DNA of 35,955 nucleotides. Origin: Rhodobacter sp. CACIA14H1 (GTDB taxonomy: Bacteria > Pseudomonadota > Alphaproteobacteria > Rhodobacterales > Rhodobacteraceae). This document shows positions 8,610 to 21,356 of this stretch, one piece after another. How positions within the stretch are numbered: the first letter of the stretch is position 1; the number at the start of each line of letters is the position of its first letter. The notes beneath the pieces are model-generated. The model saw nothing but the letters and a program-made list of their open reading frames with translations. It did no database searches and was not told the DNA's origin. The stretch is from positions 1-35,955 of the forward strand of contig AYNO01000018.1 in the NCBI GenBank assembly GCA_000500915.1. The letters are read 5' to 3'. The translations under genes were made by a program, and so were the position numbers.

Positions 8610-9697
8610 CGAAGTTAACCATCTCCACACTCACCCTGTCCCACTTCCGCAGCCACCGCGCCGCGCGGATGGAACTGGACGGGCGGCCGGTGGCCATTTC
8701 CGGCCCGAACGGGGCCGGAAAGACCAACATCCTCGAGGCTGTCTCGCTCCTCTCTCCCGGCCGCGGCCTGCGCCGCGCTGCTGCCGACGAACTGGCGCGA
8801 AGGCCCGAATCCCTCGGTTGGAAGATCCGCGCCGAAACCGCCAACCCCTTCCATGAGCTTGAAACCTCAGCCGAAGGAACCGATTCCCGGCAGGTCCGCA
8901 TCGACGGCAAACCCGCCCCGCAGACGGCGCTTGGCCGCATCCTGCGCGTCCTCTGGCTGGTCCCCGCGATGGACCGGCTGTGGATCGAAGCCGCCGAAGG
9001 CCGCCGCCGCTTCCTCGACCGCCTGACCCTGTCCTTCGCGCCGGACCACGCCGATGTCACGCTCGCCTATGAAAAGGCCATGCGTGACCGAAACCGCCTG
9101 CTGAAGGACATGGTGCAGGACCCGCACTGGTACACCGCGCTGGAGTCACAGATGGCCGAAGCGGCGGCCCAGATCACCGCCAACCGCCTGCACGCCCTGT
9201 CCCGCATCGCCACCGCGCAGGCGGGCGCCGAAACGGCCTTTCCCGCCGCCGCCCTGTCGCTGACCGCACCCGAGGGGGAAGACCTGCCCGACGACCTTGC
9301 CCCCGCGCTTGCCGCCAGCCGCCGCCGCGACATGGCGGCAGGGCGTACCCTCATCGGCCCCCACCGTGCCGATCTTGCGGCGATCTACACCGCCAAGGGC
9401 GCCCCCGCCGACCAATGCTCCACCGGCGAACAGAAGGCGCTGCTGATCTCCCTCATCCTCTCCAATGCCCGCGCCTTGGCGCAGGACCTCGGCTCGCCTC
9501 CCATCCTCCTGCTGGACGAAGTTGCGGCCCACCTCGACCAGCACCGCCGCGCCGCGCTTTATGACGAAATCTGTGCCCTGGGTGCGCAGGCAATCATGAC
9601 GGGCACCGAACCGGGTCTGTTTGACAGTCTCGGCGACAGGGCGCAAAGCTTCACCGTCGCCGAAGAGGGCGGCCTGTCGAAAGTCACCCCCGCATGA
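8606..9697 (+). CDS. recF: DNA replication and repair protein RecF (GTG start)
   Basis: MTKLTISTLTLSHFRSHRAARMELDGRPVAISGPNGAGKTNILEAVSLLSPGRG (Walker A) ... LLLDEVAAHLD. Confidence 0.95.
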   Translation: MTKLTISTLTLSHFRSHRAARMELDGRPVAISGPNGAGKTNILEAVSLLSPGRGLRRAAADELARRPESLGWKIRAETANPFHELETSAEGTDSRQVRIDGKPAPQTALGRILRVLWLVPAMDRLWIEAAEGRRRFLDRLTLSFAPDHADVTLAYEKAMRDRNRLLKDMVQDPHWYTALESQMAEAAAQITANRLHALSRIATAQAGAETAFPAAALSLTAPEGEDLPDDLAPALAASRRRDMAAGRTLIGPHRADLAAIYTAKGAPADQCSTGEQKALLISLILSNARALAQDLGSPPILLLDEVAAHLDQHRRAALYDEICALGAQAIMTGTEPGLFDSLGDRAQSFTVAEEGGLSKVTPA

Positions 9698-10128
9698 CGC
9701 CCCAGCGCATCACCCTCGTAACGCTCGGCGTCCGCGACCTGCCTGCCGCCCGCGCCTTCTACGCCCGCCTTGGCTGGCAGGAACATGGGCAAAGCCAGCA
9801 GGGCGTCGCCTTCTACCAGATGCACGGTCAGGCGCTTGCCCTGTTCGGTCTGTCCGACCTTGCCAAGGACCAAGGCCGCCCCGACGCTCCCCTCGGCACC
9901 GGCGCCATCACCCTTGCCCAGAACTTCCCGTCCGAGGCCGAGGTGGACACGGCCTTCGCCGCCGCCATCGCCGCAGGCGCAACCGCGCTGAAGCCGCCGG
10001 AAAAGGTCTTCTGGGGCGGCTATTCCGGCTACTGGGCCGACCCGGACGGGCATGTCTGGGAAGTGGCCTGCAATCCCTTCTGGCCGCTCTCCGCAGACGG
10101 CTCCCTCATCCTGCCCGAAAAAGAATGA
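9694..10128 (+). CDS. VOC (glyoxalase/bleomycin resistance) family protein
   Basis: RITLVTLGVRDLPAARAFYARLGWQEH...FWGGYSGYWADPDGHVWEVACNPFW. Confidence 0.9.
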   Translation: MTPQRITLVTLGVRDLPAARAFYARLGWQEHGQSQQGVAFYQMHGQALALFGLSDLAKDQGRPDAPLGTGAITLAQNFPSEAEVDTAFAAAIAAGATALKPPEKVFWGGYSGYWADPDGHVWEVACNPFWPLSADGSLILPEKE

Positions 10129-10745
10129 CCGTCTCAGCCTATCAACTCCTCCTCTACGCAGGCGGCATGGCCGCGCTCTGGGCCGTCCCCGGCCCAGTAT
10201 GGGTGGCCCTGACCGCCCGCGCCCTGTCGGGCGGCATGGCGGGGGCGTGGCCCCTGGCCGTGGGCGTGGCGCTGGGCGATCTGGTCTGGCCGCTGATGGC
10301 GATCCTCGGCCTGACATGGGTCCACAGCGTCTATGGCGATTACCTGACCGTCCTGCGCTGGGTCGCGGCGGTCATCTTCATCGCCATGGGCCTCCTGCTG
10401 ATCCGCAAACCTGCCGCCACGCTGGACGCGGACAGTCGCCTGACCAAACCGGGGATATGGGCGGGCTTTTCCGTCGGCGTCGCCGCCGTGATCGGCAACC
10501 CCAAGGCCATCCTGTTCTACATGGGTGCGCTGCCGGGCTTCTTCGATCTCGGCTCGCTGCAAACCCCCGACATCATCGCCATCATCTGTATCTCGGCCTT
10601 CGTCCCGATGCTGGGAAACCTGGGCCTTGCATGGTTCCTCGACCGGGCGCGCAGGCTCCTGTCCAGCCCCGCCGCCGTCCGCCGACTGAACATCGGGTCC
10701 GGCATCCTCCTCATCCTCGTCGGCCTTGTGATCCCCTTCACCTGA
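10125..10745 (+). CDS. LysE/RhtB family transporter-like membrane protein
   Basis: MTVSAYQLLLYAGGMAALWAVPGPVWVALTARALSGG...GDLVWPLMAILGL...GNPKAILFYMGALPGFF; ATGA overlap with the VOC gene. Confidence 0.85.
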   Translation: MTVSAYQLLLYAGGMAALWAVPGPVWVALTARALSGGMAGAWPLAVGVALGDLVWPLMAILGLTWVHSVYGDYLTVLRWVAAVIFIAMGLLLIRKPAATLDADSRLTKPGIWAGFSVGVAAVIGNPKAILFYMGALPGFFDLGSLQTPDIIAIICISAFVPMLGNLGLAWFLDRARRLLSSPAAVRRLNIGSGILLILVGLVIPFT

Positions 10746-10768
10746 CCACCAAATCTTGTGTCCAAGGC

Positions 10769-13654
<2,886 letters not shown>

Positions 13655-13751
13655 GGGGGCCTCCATCGCTGCCCCCATCCGACGCCGAAGCAAGGGCAGG
13701 GGTCAATGCGACACCCGCCCACACGTTCCCGAAAACCGACCTTAGGGAAAA

Positions 13752-13827
13752 TGGCGATCCCGGCAGGACTTGAACCTGCAACCTTCCCCTTAGGAGGGGG
13801 ACGCTCTATCCGTTGAGCTACGGGACC
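13752..13827 (-). tRNA. tRNA-Arg (anticodon CCT), CCA encoded
   Basis: Minus strand GGTCCCGTAGCTCAACGGATAGAGCGTCCCCCTCCTAAGGGGAAGGTTGCAGGTTCAAGTCCTGCCGGGATCGCCA; cloverleaf pairs, loop CTCCTAA. Confidence 0.95.
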
Positions 13828-13884
13828 GACGCCGACTTGATGCGCGAAATTGGCGTAGGGTGCAACCTGCCATGGCAGGCAACA

Positions 13885-13913
13885 TTGACATGCGCAGGAT
13901 CTTGTACATATCT
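13885..13913 (+). promoter_or_regulatory. Promoter/operator of the yefM-yoeB operon
   Basis: TTGACA (13885-13890), TGCGCA (13891-13896) and TGTACA (13903-13908) palindromes 12 bp centre to centre, -10-like ATATCT (13908-13913). Confidence 0.6.
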
Positions 13914-13937
13914 GGGTTTGGCACAAGGAGCACTTCT

Positions 13938-14189
13938 TTGGACGTGATCACCTACACTGACGCACGCGCCAATCTTCGAGAGGTGATGGACCGCGTCATC
14001 AACGACCGTAGCGAAGTCGTCGTCACCCGCCGCAAGGGTGAGGCGGTGGTTGTCGTGTCGCTGGAAGAATGGAACGCCATTTCCGAAACGCTCCACCTCT
14101 TGCACAGCCCCAAGAATGCCGAACGCCTGCACCGCTCCATCGCGCAACTTGAAGCGGGCAAAGGCACGCAACGCGACGTCGCGGTCTGA
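13938..14189 (+). CDS. yefM: YefM/Phd family antitoxin (TTG start, RBS AAGGAG)
   Basis: LDVITYTDARANLREVMDRVINDRSEVVVTRRKGEAVVVVSLEEWNAISETLHLLHSPKNAERLHRSI. Confidence 0.92.
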   Translation: MDVITYTDARANLREVMDRVINDRSEVVVTRRKGEAVVVVSLEEWNAISETLHLLHSPKNAERLHRSIAQLEAGKGTQRDVAV

Positions 14190-14192
14190 CGT

Positions 14193-14426
14193 TTGCGCCT
14201 GCTGTTTTCGGACGATGCGTGGGATGACTACCTGCATTGGCAGAAGCAGGGCGATGGCAAGGTGTTGGACCGCGTCAACACCTTGATACGCGAGGCGAAA
14301 CGCACCCCTTTCGCGGGTATCGGTAAACCGGAACCGTTGAAGGGCGACCTGTCGGGCTGGTGGTCCCGTCGGATCACCGATGAACACCGCATGGTCTATC
14401 GCGTGACGGGGTCAGGCGCTGGATAG
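14193..14426 (+). CDS. yoeB: YoeB/Txe family mRNA interferase toxin (TTG start)
   Basis: [69 protein letters not shown]. Confidence 0.93.
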   Translation: MRLLFSDDAWDDYLHWQKQGDGKVLDRVNTLIREAKRTPFAGIGKPEPLKGDLSGWWSRRITDEHRMVYRVTGSGAG

Positions 14427-14469
14427 CAGTTGGAAATCGCGCAGCTTCGCTTCCATTACTGATCCGGGG

Positions 14470-14513
14470 AAAAGAAAAAGGGGGAAGTGAATTTTTGGCC
14501 CACCACTTCCCCC
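14470..14513 (-). terminator. Minus-strand-oriented intrinsic terminator-like hairpin
   Basis: GGGGGAAGTG / CACTTCCCCC 10-bp arms, A-rich run (AAAAGAAAAA) on the left, i.e. a T tract on the minus strand. Confidence 0.5.
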
Positions 14514-14577
14514 CTCGGGTCCGTTGCGTCTGGGTTGAGAGCTTGCAGGACGCGCAGGATATGTTTCAGCACCATGG

Positions 14578-14593
14578 CTGTTAGCGGTAACAT
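14578..14593. promoter_or_regulatory. GntR(LacI-type)-like operator CTGTTA-GCGG-TAACAT
   Basis: Inverted repeat matching the enterobacterial GntR-type pattern ATGTTA-N4-TAACAT except the first base; 29 bp upstream of the regulator's first ATG. Confidence 0.6.
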
Positions 14594-14622
14594 AGCGCAG
14601 CATCGCCCCTTGGACAAGCGGA

Positions 14623-15702
14623 ATGTTTGCGTCTAACAATGGATCAACAGCCGCAGGCAGGACCCCCCGTCAAGTGACCAAACCCCCCGTCGCCGATCCC
14701 CGCCGCACCCTGACTCTCCGCGACGTATCCGAAGCCTCGGGCGTCAGCGAAATGACGGTCAGCCGCGTGCTGCGCAACCGGGGCGATGTCTCCGACGCCA
14801 CACGCGAACGGGTGCTGGAAGCGGCCCGCAGCCTCGGCTACGTCCCGAACAAGATCGCGGGTGCGCTGGCTTCGCAGCGGGTCAACCTTGTCGGTGTGGT
14901 GATCCCCTCCCTGTCCAACATGGTCTTCCCCGAGGTCCTCACCGGCGTTTCCGACACGCTGGAAGATACGGGCCTGCAACCCGTGGTCGGCGTCACCAAC
15001 TACTCGCCCGAACGCGAGGAAACCGTCATCTACGAAATGCTGTCCTGGCGCCCCTCCGGCATGATCGTCGCGGGGCTGGAACATACCGACGCCTCGCGTG
15101 CCATGCTGGCCCAAGCCGGCATCCCGATTGTCGAGATCATGGACATCGACGGCGAACCCGTGGACAGCGCGGTGGGCATTTCCCACCGCCGCGCCGGCCG
15201 GCAGATGGCCGAGGCGATCATCGCCGCAGGCTACCGCCGCATCGCCTTTTGCGGGACGATGATGCCCTATGACCACAGGGCAAGGAAACGGCTCGAAGGA
15301 TTCGAGGATGCTCTGCGCAAGGCCGGGCTGGAACTGGCAGACCGCGAATACTACTCCGGCGGTTCGGCGCTGCTGAAGGGCCGCGAAATGACCGAAGCGG
15401 TGCTGAAACGCACGCCGGATGTAGATTTTCTCTATTATTCCAACGACATGATCGGCGCGGGCGGCCTGCTCTACTGTCTGGACAAGGGCATCGACGTTCC
15501 CGGAAAAGTGGGCCTTGCCGGCTTCAACGGTGTCGAACTGCTGGACGGCCTTCCCCGCCGCCTTGCCACGATGGACGCCTGCCGTCTGGAAATCGGCCGA
15601 CGCGCGGCGGAAATCATCGCGGGCAAGCATGAAGGCGTGATCGGGGGCGAGGTGGTCGAACTCACCCCCACCCTTCAACCGGGCGATACGATCAGGGCGT
15701 GA
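14623..15702 (+). CDS. LacI family transcriptional regulator, GntR (gluconate)-like
   Basis: LTLRDVSEASGVSEMTVSRVLRNRGDVSDATRERVLEAARSLGYVPNKIAGALASQRVNLVGVVIPSLSNMVFPEVLTGV; MLSWRPSGMIVAG; GLAGFNGVELL. Confidence 0.92.
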   Translation: MFASNNGSTAAGRTPRQVTKPPVADPRRTLTLRDVSEASGVSEMTVSRVLRNRGDVSDATRERVLEAARSLGYVPNKIAGALASQRVNLVGVVIPSLSNMVFPEVLTGVSDTLEDTGLQPVVGVTNYSPEREETVIYEMLSWRPSGMIVAGLEHTDASRAMLAQAGIPIVEIMDIDGEPVDSAVGISHRRAGRQMAEAIIAAGYRRIAFCGTMMPYDHRARKRLEGFEDALRKAGLELADREYYSGGSALLKGREMTEAVLKRTPDVDFLYYSNDMIGAGGLLYCLDKGIDVPGKVGLAGFNGVELLDGLPRRLATMDACRLEIGRRAAEIIAGKHEGVIGGEVVELTPTLQPGDTIRA

Positions 15703-15817
15703 TCGTGATGGTGGTCGGCTTCTCCGTAACCCACCACCGCACGAAATCCGGCGCGAGCCACAGCAAAAGAAGGCCCAGCGAAACGCCGATGACATAGCGG
15801 CGTATCACGCGCCTCAT
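15692..15817 (-). CDS. 41-aa predicted single-TM small protein, translationally coupled to mtaB
   Basis: [44 protein letters not shown] overlaps the mtaB stop (ATGA); absent from the supplied ORF track because of its length. Confidence 0.6.
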   Translation of the reverse strand: MRRVIRRYVIGVSLGLLLLWLAPDFVRWWVTEKPTTITITP

Positions 15818-17067
15818 GCCACCAGCCGCTCGCCCGCGAAGCCCGTGACTTTCGCCGTCACAATCTGGCCCTCTGGCTGATCCGCACCGAAGGCCACTTC
15901 CGTGAACTGCTCCGTCCGCCCCATGCGCGGCCCTTCCATCAGGACGCGATGGGTCACGCCCATCTGTGCCGCCAGATGCGCCGCCAGTGCCGCATCCCCT
16001 GCCGCCCGCAGTCTCGCCGCCCGTTCCTTGATCTCCGGCCCCCGGACCTGCGGCATCCGCGCGGCCGGTGTCCCCTTGCGCGGGGAAAACGGGAAGACAT
16101 GCAGGAACGTCAGCCCGCAGTCCCGCACCAGATCGACGGACCGCGCGAACATCTCTTCCGTCTCGGTCGGGAAACCCGCGATGATATCCGCCCCGAACAC
16201 CATATCCGGCCGCAGCCGCCGCGCCTCTTCGCAGAAACGGATCGCGTCATCCCGCAGATGCCGCCGCTTCATCCGCTTCAGGATCAGGTCATCCCCCGCC
16301 TGCAGCGACAGGTGCAGATGCGGCATCAGGCGCGGCTCGGTGGCAATCGCCCCCATCAGCGCCTCGTCCGCCTCGATGGAATCGATCGACGAAATCCGCA
16401 GCCGCGGCAGATCCGGCACCAGCCGCAGGATGCGCATCACAAGATCGCCCAGACGCGGCTGCGCGGGCAGATCCGCCCCCCATGACGTCAGGTCCACCCC
16501 GGTCAGCACGACCTCGTTGAAACCCTTGTCCACCAGTCGCTTTATCTGTTCGACCACCACCCCCGCCGGAACCGACCGCGAATTTCCCCGCCCGTAGGGA
16601 ATGATGCAAAACGTGCAGCGGTGGTCGCATCCGTTCTGCACCTGCACATAGGCCCGATGCCGACCGAACCCGTCGATCAGATGCCCCGCCGTCTCCTTCA
16701 CCGACATGATGTCATCGACCTGCACCTTCTCGGTCACCCCGATCAGGTCCGGTGCCTTCAGGCCGGCCCAGGTCTCTGCCTGCATCTTCTCGTGATTGCC
16801 GATCACCCGCGCCACTTCCGGCATGGCGGCAAAAGTCTCCGGCTCCGTCTGCGCCGCGCAGCCGGTCACGATGATCGTGGCGCCCGGATTCTCGCGGCTC
16901 AGGCGGCGGATTTCCTGCTTGGCCTTCCGCACCGCCTCGGCCGTCACCGCGCAGGTGTTCACGATCACCGCATTCTCCACCCCCGCAGCGGCGGACAGCT
17001 CCTTCATCGCCTCCGTCTCATAGGCGTTCAGACGGCAGCCCAGCGTGGCAAAGACCGGCGCAGTCAT
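15814..17067 (-). CDS. mtaB: tRNA (N6-threonylcarbamoyladenosine(37)-C2)-methylthiotransferase MtaB
   Basis: [21 protein letters not shown]...[10 protein letters not shown]...[20 protein letters not shown] radical-SAM CxxxCxxC. Confidence 0.95.
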   Translation of the reverse strand: MTAPVFATLGCRLNAYETEAMKELSAAAGVENAVIVNTCAVTAEAVRKAKQEIRRLSRENPGATIIVTGCAAQTEPETFAAMPEVARVIGNHEKMQAETWAGLKAPDLIGVTEKVQVDDIMSVKETAGHLIDGFGRHRAYVQVQNGCDHRCTFCIIPYGRGNSRSVPAGVVVEQIKRLVDKGFNEVVLTGVDLTSWGADLPAQPRLGDLVMRILRLVPDLPRLRISSIDSIEADEALMGAIATEPRLMPHLHLSLQAGDDLILKRMKRRHLRDDAIRFCEEARRLRPDMVFGADIIAGFPTETEEMFARSVDLVRDCGLTFLHVFPFSPRKGTPAARMPQVRGPEIKERAARLRAAGDAALAAHLAAQMGVTHRVLMEGPRMGRTEQFTEVAFGADQPEGQIVTAKVTGFAGERLVA

Positions 17068-17915
17068 GCGACCGCCGCCAGAAAGGCGGGCGTCAGCACC
17101 GCGTCAAAGACATGCGCCACCGGCCCCGTCATCCAGACGCCATCCTCGCGCCAATCCAGCTCCAGCCGCCCGCCATCCACATCCATGACGACCCGCCGCC
17201 CCGTCAGGCCCCGCAGATGCGCGGCCACCGCCGTTGCACAGGCACCCGACCCGCAGGCCAGCGTGATGCCCGTTCCCCGCTCCCAGACCCGCATCCGCAC
17301 ATGGTCCGGTCCGAGAACCGATGCAAATTCCACATTCGTCCGCGCCGGAAACAGCGGGTCATGTTCGACCTTTGCGCCCCATCCGGCCACATCCACCGAC
17401 TCGGCATCGGGCACGAAGAACACCGCATGGGGATTGCCCATCCCCACCGCCACCGGATCACCCGCCAGCGGCAGATGCTCCACATCCATCTCCCGCGCCA
17501 AAGGCACCTCGTCCCAGCGCAGCTGCGGATGCCCCATGTTCACCGACACCAACCCGTCTCCGCGCCGCACCGCCGACAGCCCGCCCCGCGCCGTGACCAG
17601 CGTCACCGCATCGCGCCCCAACTGCCGCATCATGTAATCCGCAACGCAACGCGTCGCGTTCCCGCAGGCCCCGGCGCGGCTGCCGTCGCTGTTCCAGAAG
17701 TCCAGCGCGAAATCCGCATCCGCCGCATCCCGGATTTCGGCCAACTGGTCGAACCCTACGCCGCGATTCCGGTCCCCCAGCGCCCGCGCCAGCGCCGGCG
17801 TCGTCACGCCAGCCGCCTCCGGCCCGCGCCCGCGCGAGTCGATCACCACGAAGTCATTGCCCAGCCCGTGCATTTTCATGAAGGGCAGGCCGGTCAGGGG
17901 CGTCTTTTCCATCAT
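17064..17915 (-). CDS. dapF: Diaminopimelate epimerase (start may be slightly upstream)
   Basis: [18 protein letters not shown]...[18 protein letters not shown]...MGNPHAVFF...[14 protein letters not shown]. Confidence 0.96.
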   Translation of the reverse strand: MMEKTPLTGLPFMKMHGLGNDFVVIDSRGRGPEAAGVTTPALARALGDRNRGVGFDQLAEIRDAADADFALDFWNSDGSRAGACGNATRCVADYMMRQLGRDAVTLVTARGGLSAVRRGDGLVSVNMGHPQLRWDEVPLAREMDVEHLPLAGDPVAVGMGNPHAVFFVPDAESVDVAGWGAKVEHDPLFPARTNVEFASVLGPDHVRMRVWERGTGITLACGSGACATAVAAHLRGLTGRRVVMDVDGGRLELDWREDGVWMTGPVAHVFDAVLTPAFLAAVA

Positions 17916-18009
17916 CGCGCCCATATACGCCCGACCCCGCAATTTATCCAGACCCAAGCATTTTTTGCCCTTGACCCCCCCGCGCGTCACCACTAATCAC
18001 CCCGCTCGT

Positions 18010-18085
18010 GGGCCCGTAGCTCAGTTGGTAGAGCAACTGACTTTTAATCAGTGGGTCACAGGTTCGAATCCTGTCGGGCTCACCA
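18010..18085 (+). tRNA. tRNA-Lys (anticodon TTT), CCA encoded
   Basis: GGGCCCGTAGCTCAGTTGGTAGAGCAACTGACTTTTAATCAGTGGGTCACAGGTTCGAATCCTGTCGGGCTCACCA. Confidence 0.98.
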
Positions 18086-18260
18086 CTGACTCCCCTGAAA
18101 GCGTGCATCTGCGCCTGTCGGAACGCCCGGCAGAAGCAGGCCCGTTCTTGTGCCCGTCCCGCAGAAAACCTGGGGCGACGGCACCCGTGGATGCCGCCGC
18201 CCCGTCACTCGTGTCACACATCCGCACGGCCGGGCAGGGACCCGCCCCGCCGCACAGACC

Positions 18261-21200
18261 TCAGGCCGCCGTCGCGGTTTCCGTCGCGGTCTCCGCCGCC
18301 GCCTTCCGCGCCTCGTAGCGCAGCAGCAGCAGCAGGATCGCGGGCAGCAGCGTCAGCGTCAGTGCAGTGGCTCCGGCAAGCCCCCCGATCATGGCAAAGG
18401 CCATCGGGCCCCAGAACACCTGCGGCGCAATCGGCACCATGCCCAGGATGGCCGCCAGCGCGGTCAGCAGGATGGGCCGCGACCGGTGCAGGGTGGCCGA
18501 CGACACCGCCTCTTCCACCGGCATCCCGGCGGCGACATTGCCGTCCACCTCCTCGATCAGGATCACCGCATTGCGGATCACCATCCCGGCCAGCGCGATG
18601 ACCCCAAGCTGCGCCACGAACCCCATCGGCACACCGGTCAGCAGCAGTGCCGCCACCACCCCGATCAGCCCGAACGGCGCCATCGCCATCGCCACCCCCA
18701 TGCGAGAGAAGCTGCGAAGCTGGACCATCAGCAGCGAGATCATGATCCCCAGCATCAGCGGGATCACCGCAAAGACCGATGCGCTGCCCTTCGATGCCTC
18801 TTCCACCGCGCCGCCGGTTTCCACGCGGTATCCCGGCGGCAGGGCGTCGGCAAAGGCCTGAACCTGCGGTGCCAGCCGCATGACCACCGTTGCGGGCTGC
18901 ACTCCGGGCACCACATCGGCCTGCACCGTGACGATAGGCTCCTGCCCGCGCCGCCAGATGATCGGCTCCTCGACCACCCATTCCAGCGACGCGATCTGCG
19001 ACAGCGGGATGGACCGCTGACCGTCCACCGGAATCTGCAGCCGTTCCAGCGTGGCCAGATCGTTCCGCGCCGCCGCATCCGACCGCAGGACCACATCGAT
19101 GATCCGCGTATCGTCCCGCACCGCCGTCACCGGATAGCCCGCATAGATCAGGGCCAGCGCACTTGCCACATCCTGCGACGACAGCCCCAGCGCCCGCGCC
19201 TCGGTCTGGTTCACGACCACCCGCACGGCCTTCTGCGGCTCGCCGGTGGACAGGTGGACCTCGCGCGATGCCACATCCGTTGCGACCAGATTCGCCAGTC
19301 GCATGGCATGTTCCCGCACCTCGCCGGGATCGGGCCCCGTCACCCGGTATTTCACCGGCCAACCCACGGGCGGACCAAGTTCCAGAGGGGTCGCCCGCGC
19401 CGTCATGTCGGTGAAATCGGTCTTGAACGCCGCTTCCAGCCGCGCCTTCAATTCGTCCCGCGCGTCCAGATCCTTCGCCACCACCACGGCCTGCGCGATG
19501 TTGTCATTGGTCAGCAGCACATCCATCGGCAGGTAGAAGCGGACCGCCCCCGCGCCGACATAGGTCGAAAAGCTCTCCACCGCCGAGTCTGCCGCCAGCA
19601 TCGCCTCCAGCCGCTGCGCCGCGCCGTCCGTCGCGTCAAGCGACGAATTCTGCGGCAGCGTCAGGCTCACCAGAAGTTCGGGACGGTCGGACGCGGGGAA
19701 GAACTGTTCTTCCACCTTCGTCAGACCCGCGACCGAAATCAGGAAGGCCAGCACCGAACCGACGATCATCGTCTTCGGCCGCGACATGGCAAAGCCCAGC
19801 ATCCCGCGCACGATCCGCGTGACGCGCCCTTCGGAATGGCCATGCGCGGCCATCTTCTCGGGCAGGACCCACATCCCGATCAGGGGCGAGAACAGCACCG
19901 CCACGACCCAGGACGCCACCAGCGCGATCATCACCACCATGAACAGCGAATAGGTGTATTCCCCCGCGCTGGACTGGGCGAAACCGACCGGAACAAACCC
20001 CGCGACCATCACCAGCGTGCCGGTCAGCATCGGGAAGGCCGTCGATGTCCAGGCAAAGCTCGCCGCACGGGCCTTGTCCCAGCCTTCCTCCAGCTTGGAC
20101 ACCATCGCCTCGACGGTGATCATGGCATCATCCACCAGAAGCCCCAGCGCGATGATCAAAGCACCAAGCGAGATGCGCTGAAGCCCGATCCCCGCGATTT
20201 CCATCCCGACGAAGGTCATCCCGAGCACGAGCGGGATGGACAGCGTCACCACGATCCCGGCCCGCGTGCCAAGCGAAAGGAACGAGACAGCCAGCACGAT
20301 GGCAATGGCTTCCAGCAGCACCTTGACGAAGCCGAAGATGGCCTTGTCCACCACCTTCGACTGGTCCGCGACCTTCGTGATCTCGATCCCGTGCGGCAGT
20401 TCCGTCTGGATCTCCGCCATCTCGGCCCCGATGACCTTGCCGAAGTCCAGCAGGTTGCCACCGTCGGCCATGGACACGGCAAGACCGATTGCCGGTGCCC
20501 CGTTCACACGGAACAGCGGGGCAGGGGGGTCCGCCGGAATCCGCCGGATCGACACGACGTCCTCCAGCGGTACGAAACGGTCATTTATCCGCAACTCCAC
20601 GGCCCGCAGGCTTTCTTCCGATGCGAACGCCCCCGAAACCCGCAGCGCCACCTTTTCGTCCGGCAGCCGCACCACGCCCGAAGGCGCCACCGCATTCTGC
20701 TTTGCCAGCGCGTCGGCCAACTGCTCTACCGTCAGGCCCAACGCGGCCAGACGGGCGGGCGAGAATTCGACGACGATCTGCTCCTCCTGCACGCCGATGA
20801 GATTGACCTTTCCGACATCCGGCAGTCCCAGGACGCGGGCACGCGCCGCCTCGACGTGGTTGCGCAACTCGCGGTCGCTGAATCCATCGGCCGTGAAGCC
20901 GTAGATCAGCCCGAACGTGTCGCCGAATTCGTCGTCGAAGAACGGCCCCATCACGCCAGCGGGCAACATGGGCGCCAGATCGCCCATCTTCTTGCGCACT
21001 TGATACCAGGTATCCGGCACATTCTCCGGCGGGGCATCATCGCGCAGGTTAACGAAGATCACCGTCTCGCCGGGGCGCGTATAGCTGTCCACGCGGTCAA
21101 GGAACGGCGTCTCCTCCAGCTTTTCCTCCAGCCGGTCGGTGACGAGGTTCATCATGTCCTCGCCCGTCGCGCCGGGCCAATAGGCGGCGACGACCATGGT

Positions 21201-21356
21201 CTTGATGGTGAAGGGCGGGTCCTCGTTGCGGGGCAGGTTGATATAGCTGATTGTCCCCGCCAGCATCGTCACGATCATCATGAAGATCACAAGCGCACGG
21301 TTGGCCAGCGCCCATGCGGACAGGTTGAAACCTTCCTTTTCGGGATGTGCGCTCAT
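18261..21356 (-). CDS. RND family efflux transporter permease
   Basis: 1031 aa; WALANRALVIFMMIVTMLAGTISYINLPRNEDPPFTIKTMVVAAYWPGAT...LGLLVDDAMITVEAMV... HAE1-type RND repeats. Confidence 0.95.
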   Translation of the reverse strand: MSAHPEKEGFNLSAWALANRALVIFMMIVTMLAGTISYINLPRNEDPPFTIKTMVVAAYWPGATGEDMMNLVTDRLEEKLEETPFLDRVDSYTRPGETVIFVNLRDDAPPENVPDTWYQVRKKMGDLAPMLPAGVMGPFFDDEFGDTFGLIYGFTADGFSDRELRNHVEAARARVLGLPDVGKVNLIGVQEEQIVVEFSPARLAALGLTVEQLADALAKQNAVAPSGVVRLPDEKVALRVSGAFASEESLRAVELRINDRFVPLEDVVSIRRIPADPPAPLFRVNGAPAIGLAVSMADGGNLLDFGKVIGAEMAEIQTELPHGIEITKVADQSKVVDKAIFGFVKVLLEAIAIVLAVSFLSLGTRAGIVVTLSIPLVLGMTFVGMEIAGIGLQRISLGALIIALGLLVDDAMITVEAMVSKLEEGWDKARAASFAWTSTAFPMLTGTLVMVAGFVPVGFAQSSAGEYTYSLFMVVMIALVASWVVAVLFSPLIGMWVLPEKMAAHGHSEGRVTRIVRGMLGFAMSRPKTMIVGSVLAFLISVAGLTKVEEQFFPASDRPELLVSLTLPQNSSLDATDGAAQRLEAMLAADSAVESFSTYVGAGAVRFYLPMDVLLTNDNIAQAVVVAKDLDARDELKARLEAAFKTDFTDMTARATPLELGPPVGWPVKYRVTGPDPGEVREHAMRLANLVATDVASREVHLSTGEPQKAVRVVVNQTEARALGLSSQDVASALALIYAGYPVTAVRDDTRIIDVVLRSDAAARNDLATLERLQIPVDGQRSIPLSQIASLEWVVEEPIIWRRGQEPIVTVQADVVPGVQPATVVMRLAPQVQAFADALPPGYRVETGGAVEEASKGSASVFAVIPLMLGIMISLLMVQLRSFSRMGVAMAMAPFGLIGVVAALLLTGVPMGFVAQLGVIALAGMVIRNAVILIEEVDGNVAAGMPVEEAVSSATLHRSRPILLTALAAILGMVPIAPQVFWGPMAFAMIGGLAGATALTLTLLPAILLLLLRYEARKAAAETATETATAA

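Noticed and set aside
18086-18260. Possible genomic-island attachment at the tRNA-Lys 3' end
   Set aside because: No integrase, no repeated tRNA 3' segment and no change in gene character nearby.
17857-18318. ORF containing GPVAQLVEQLTFNQWVTGSNPVG
   Set aside because: Artefact of translating the tRNA-Lys gene at 18010-18085.
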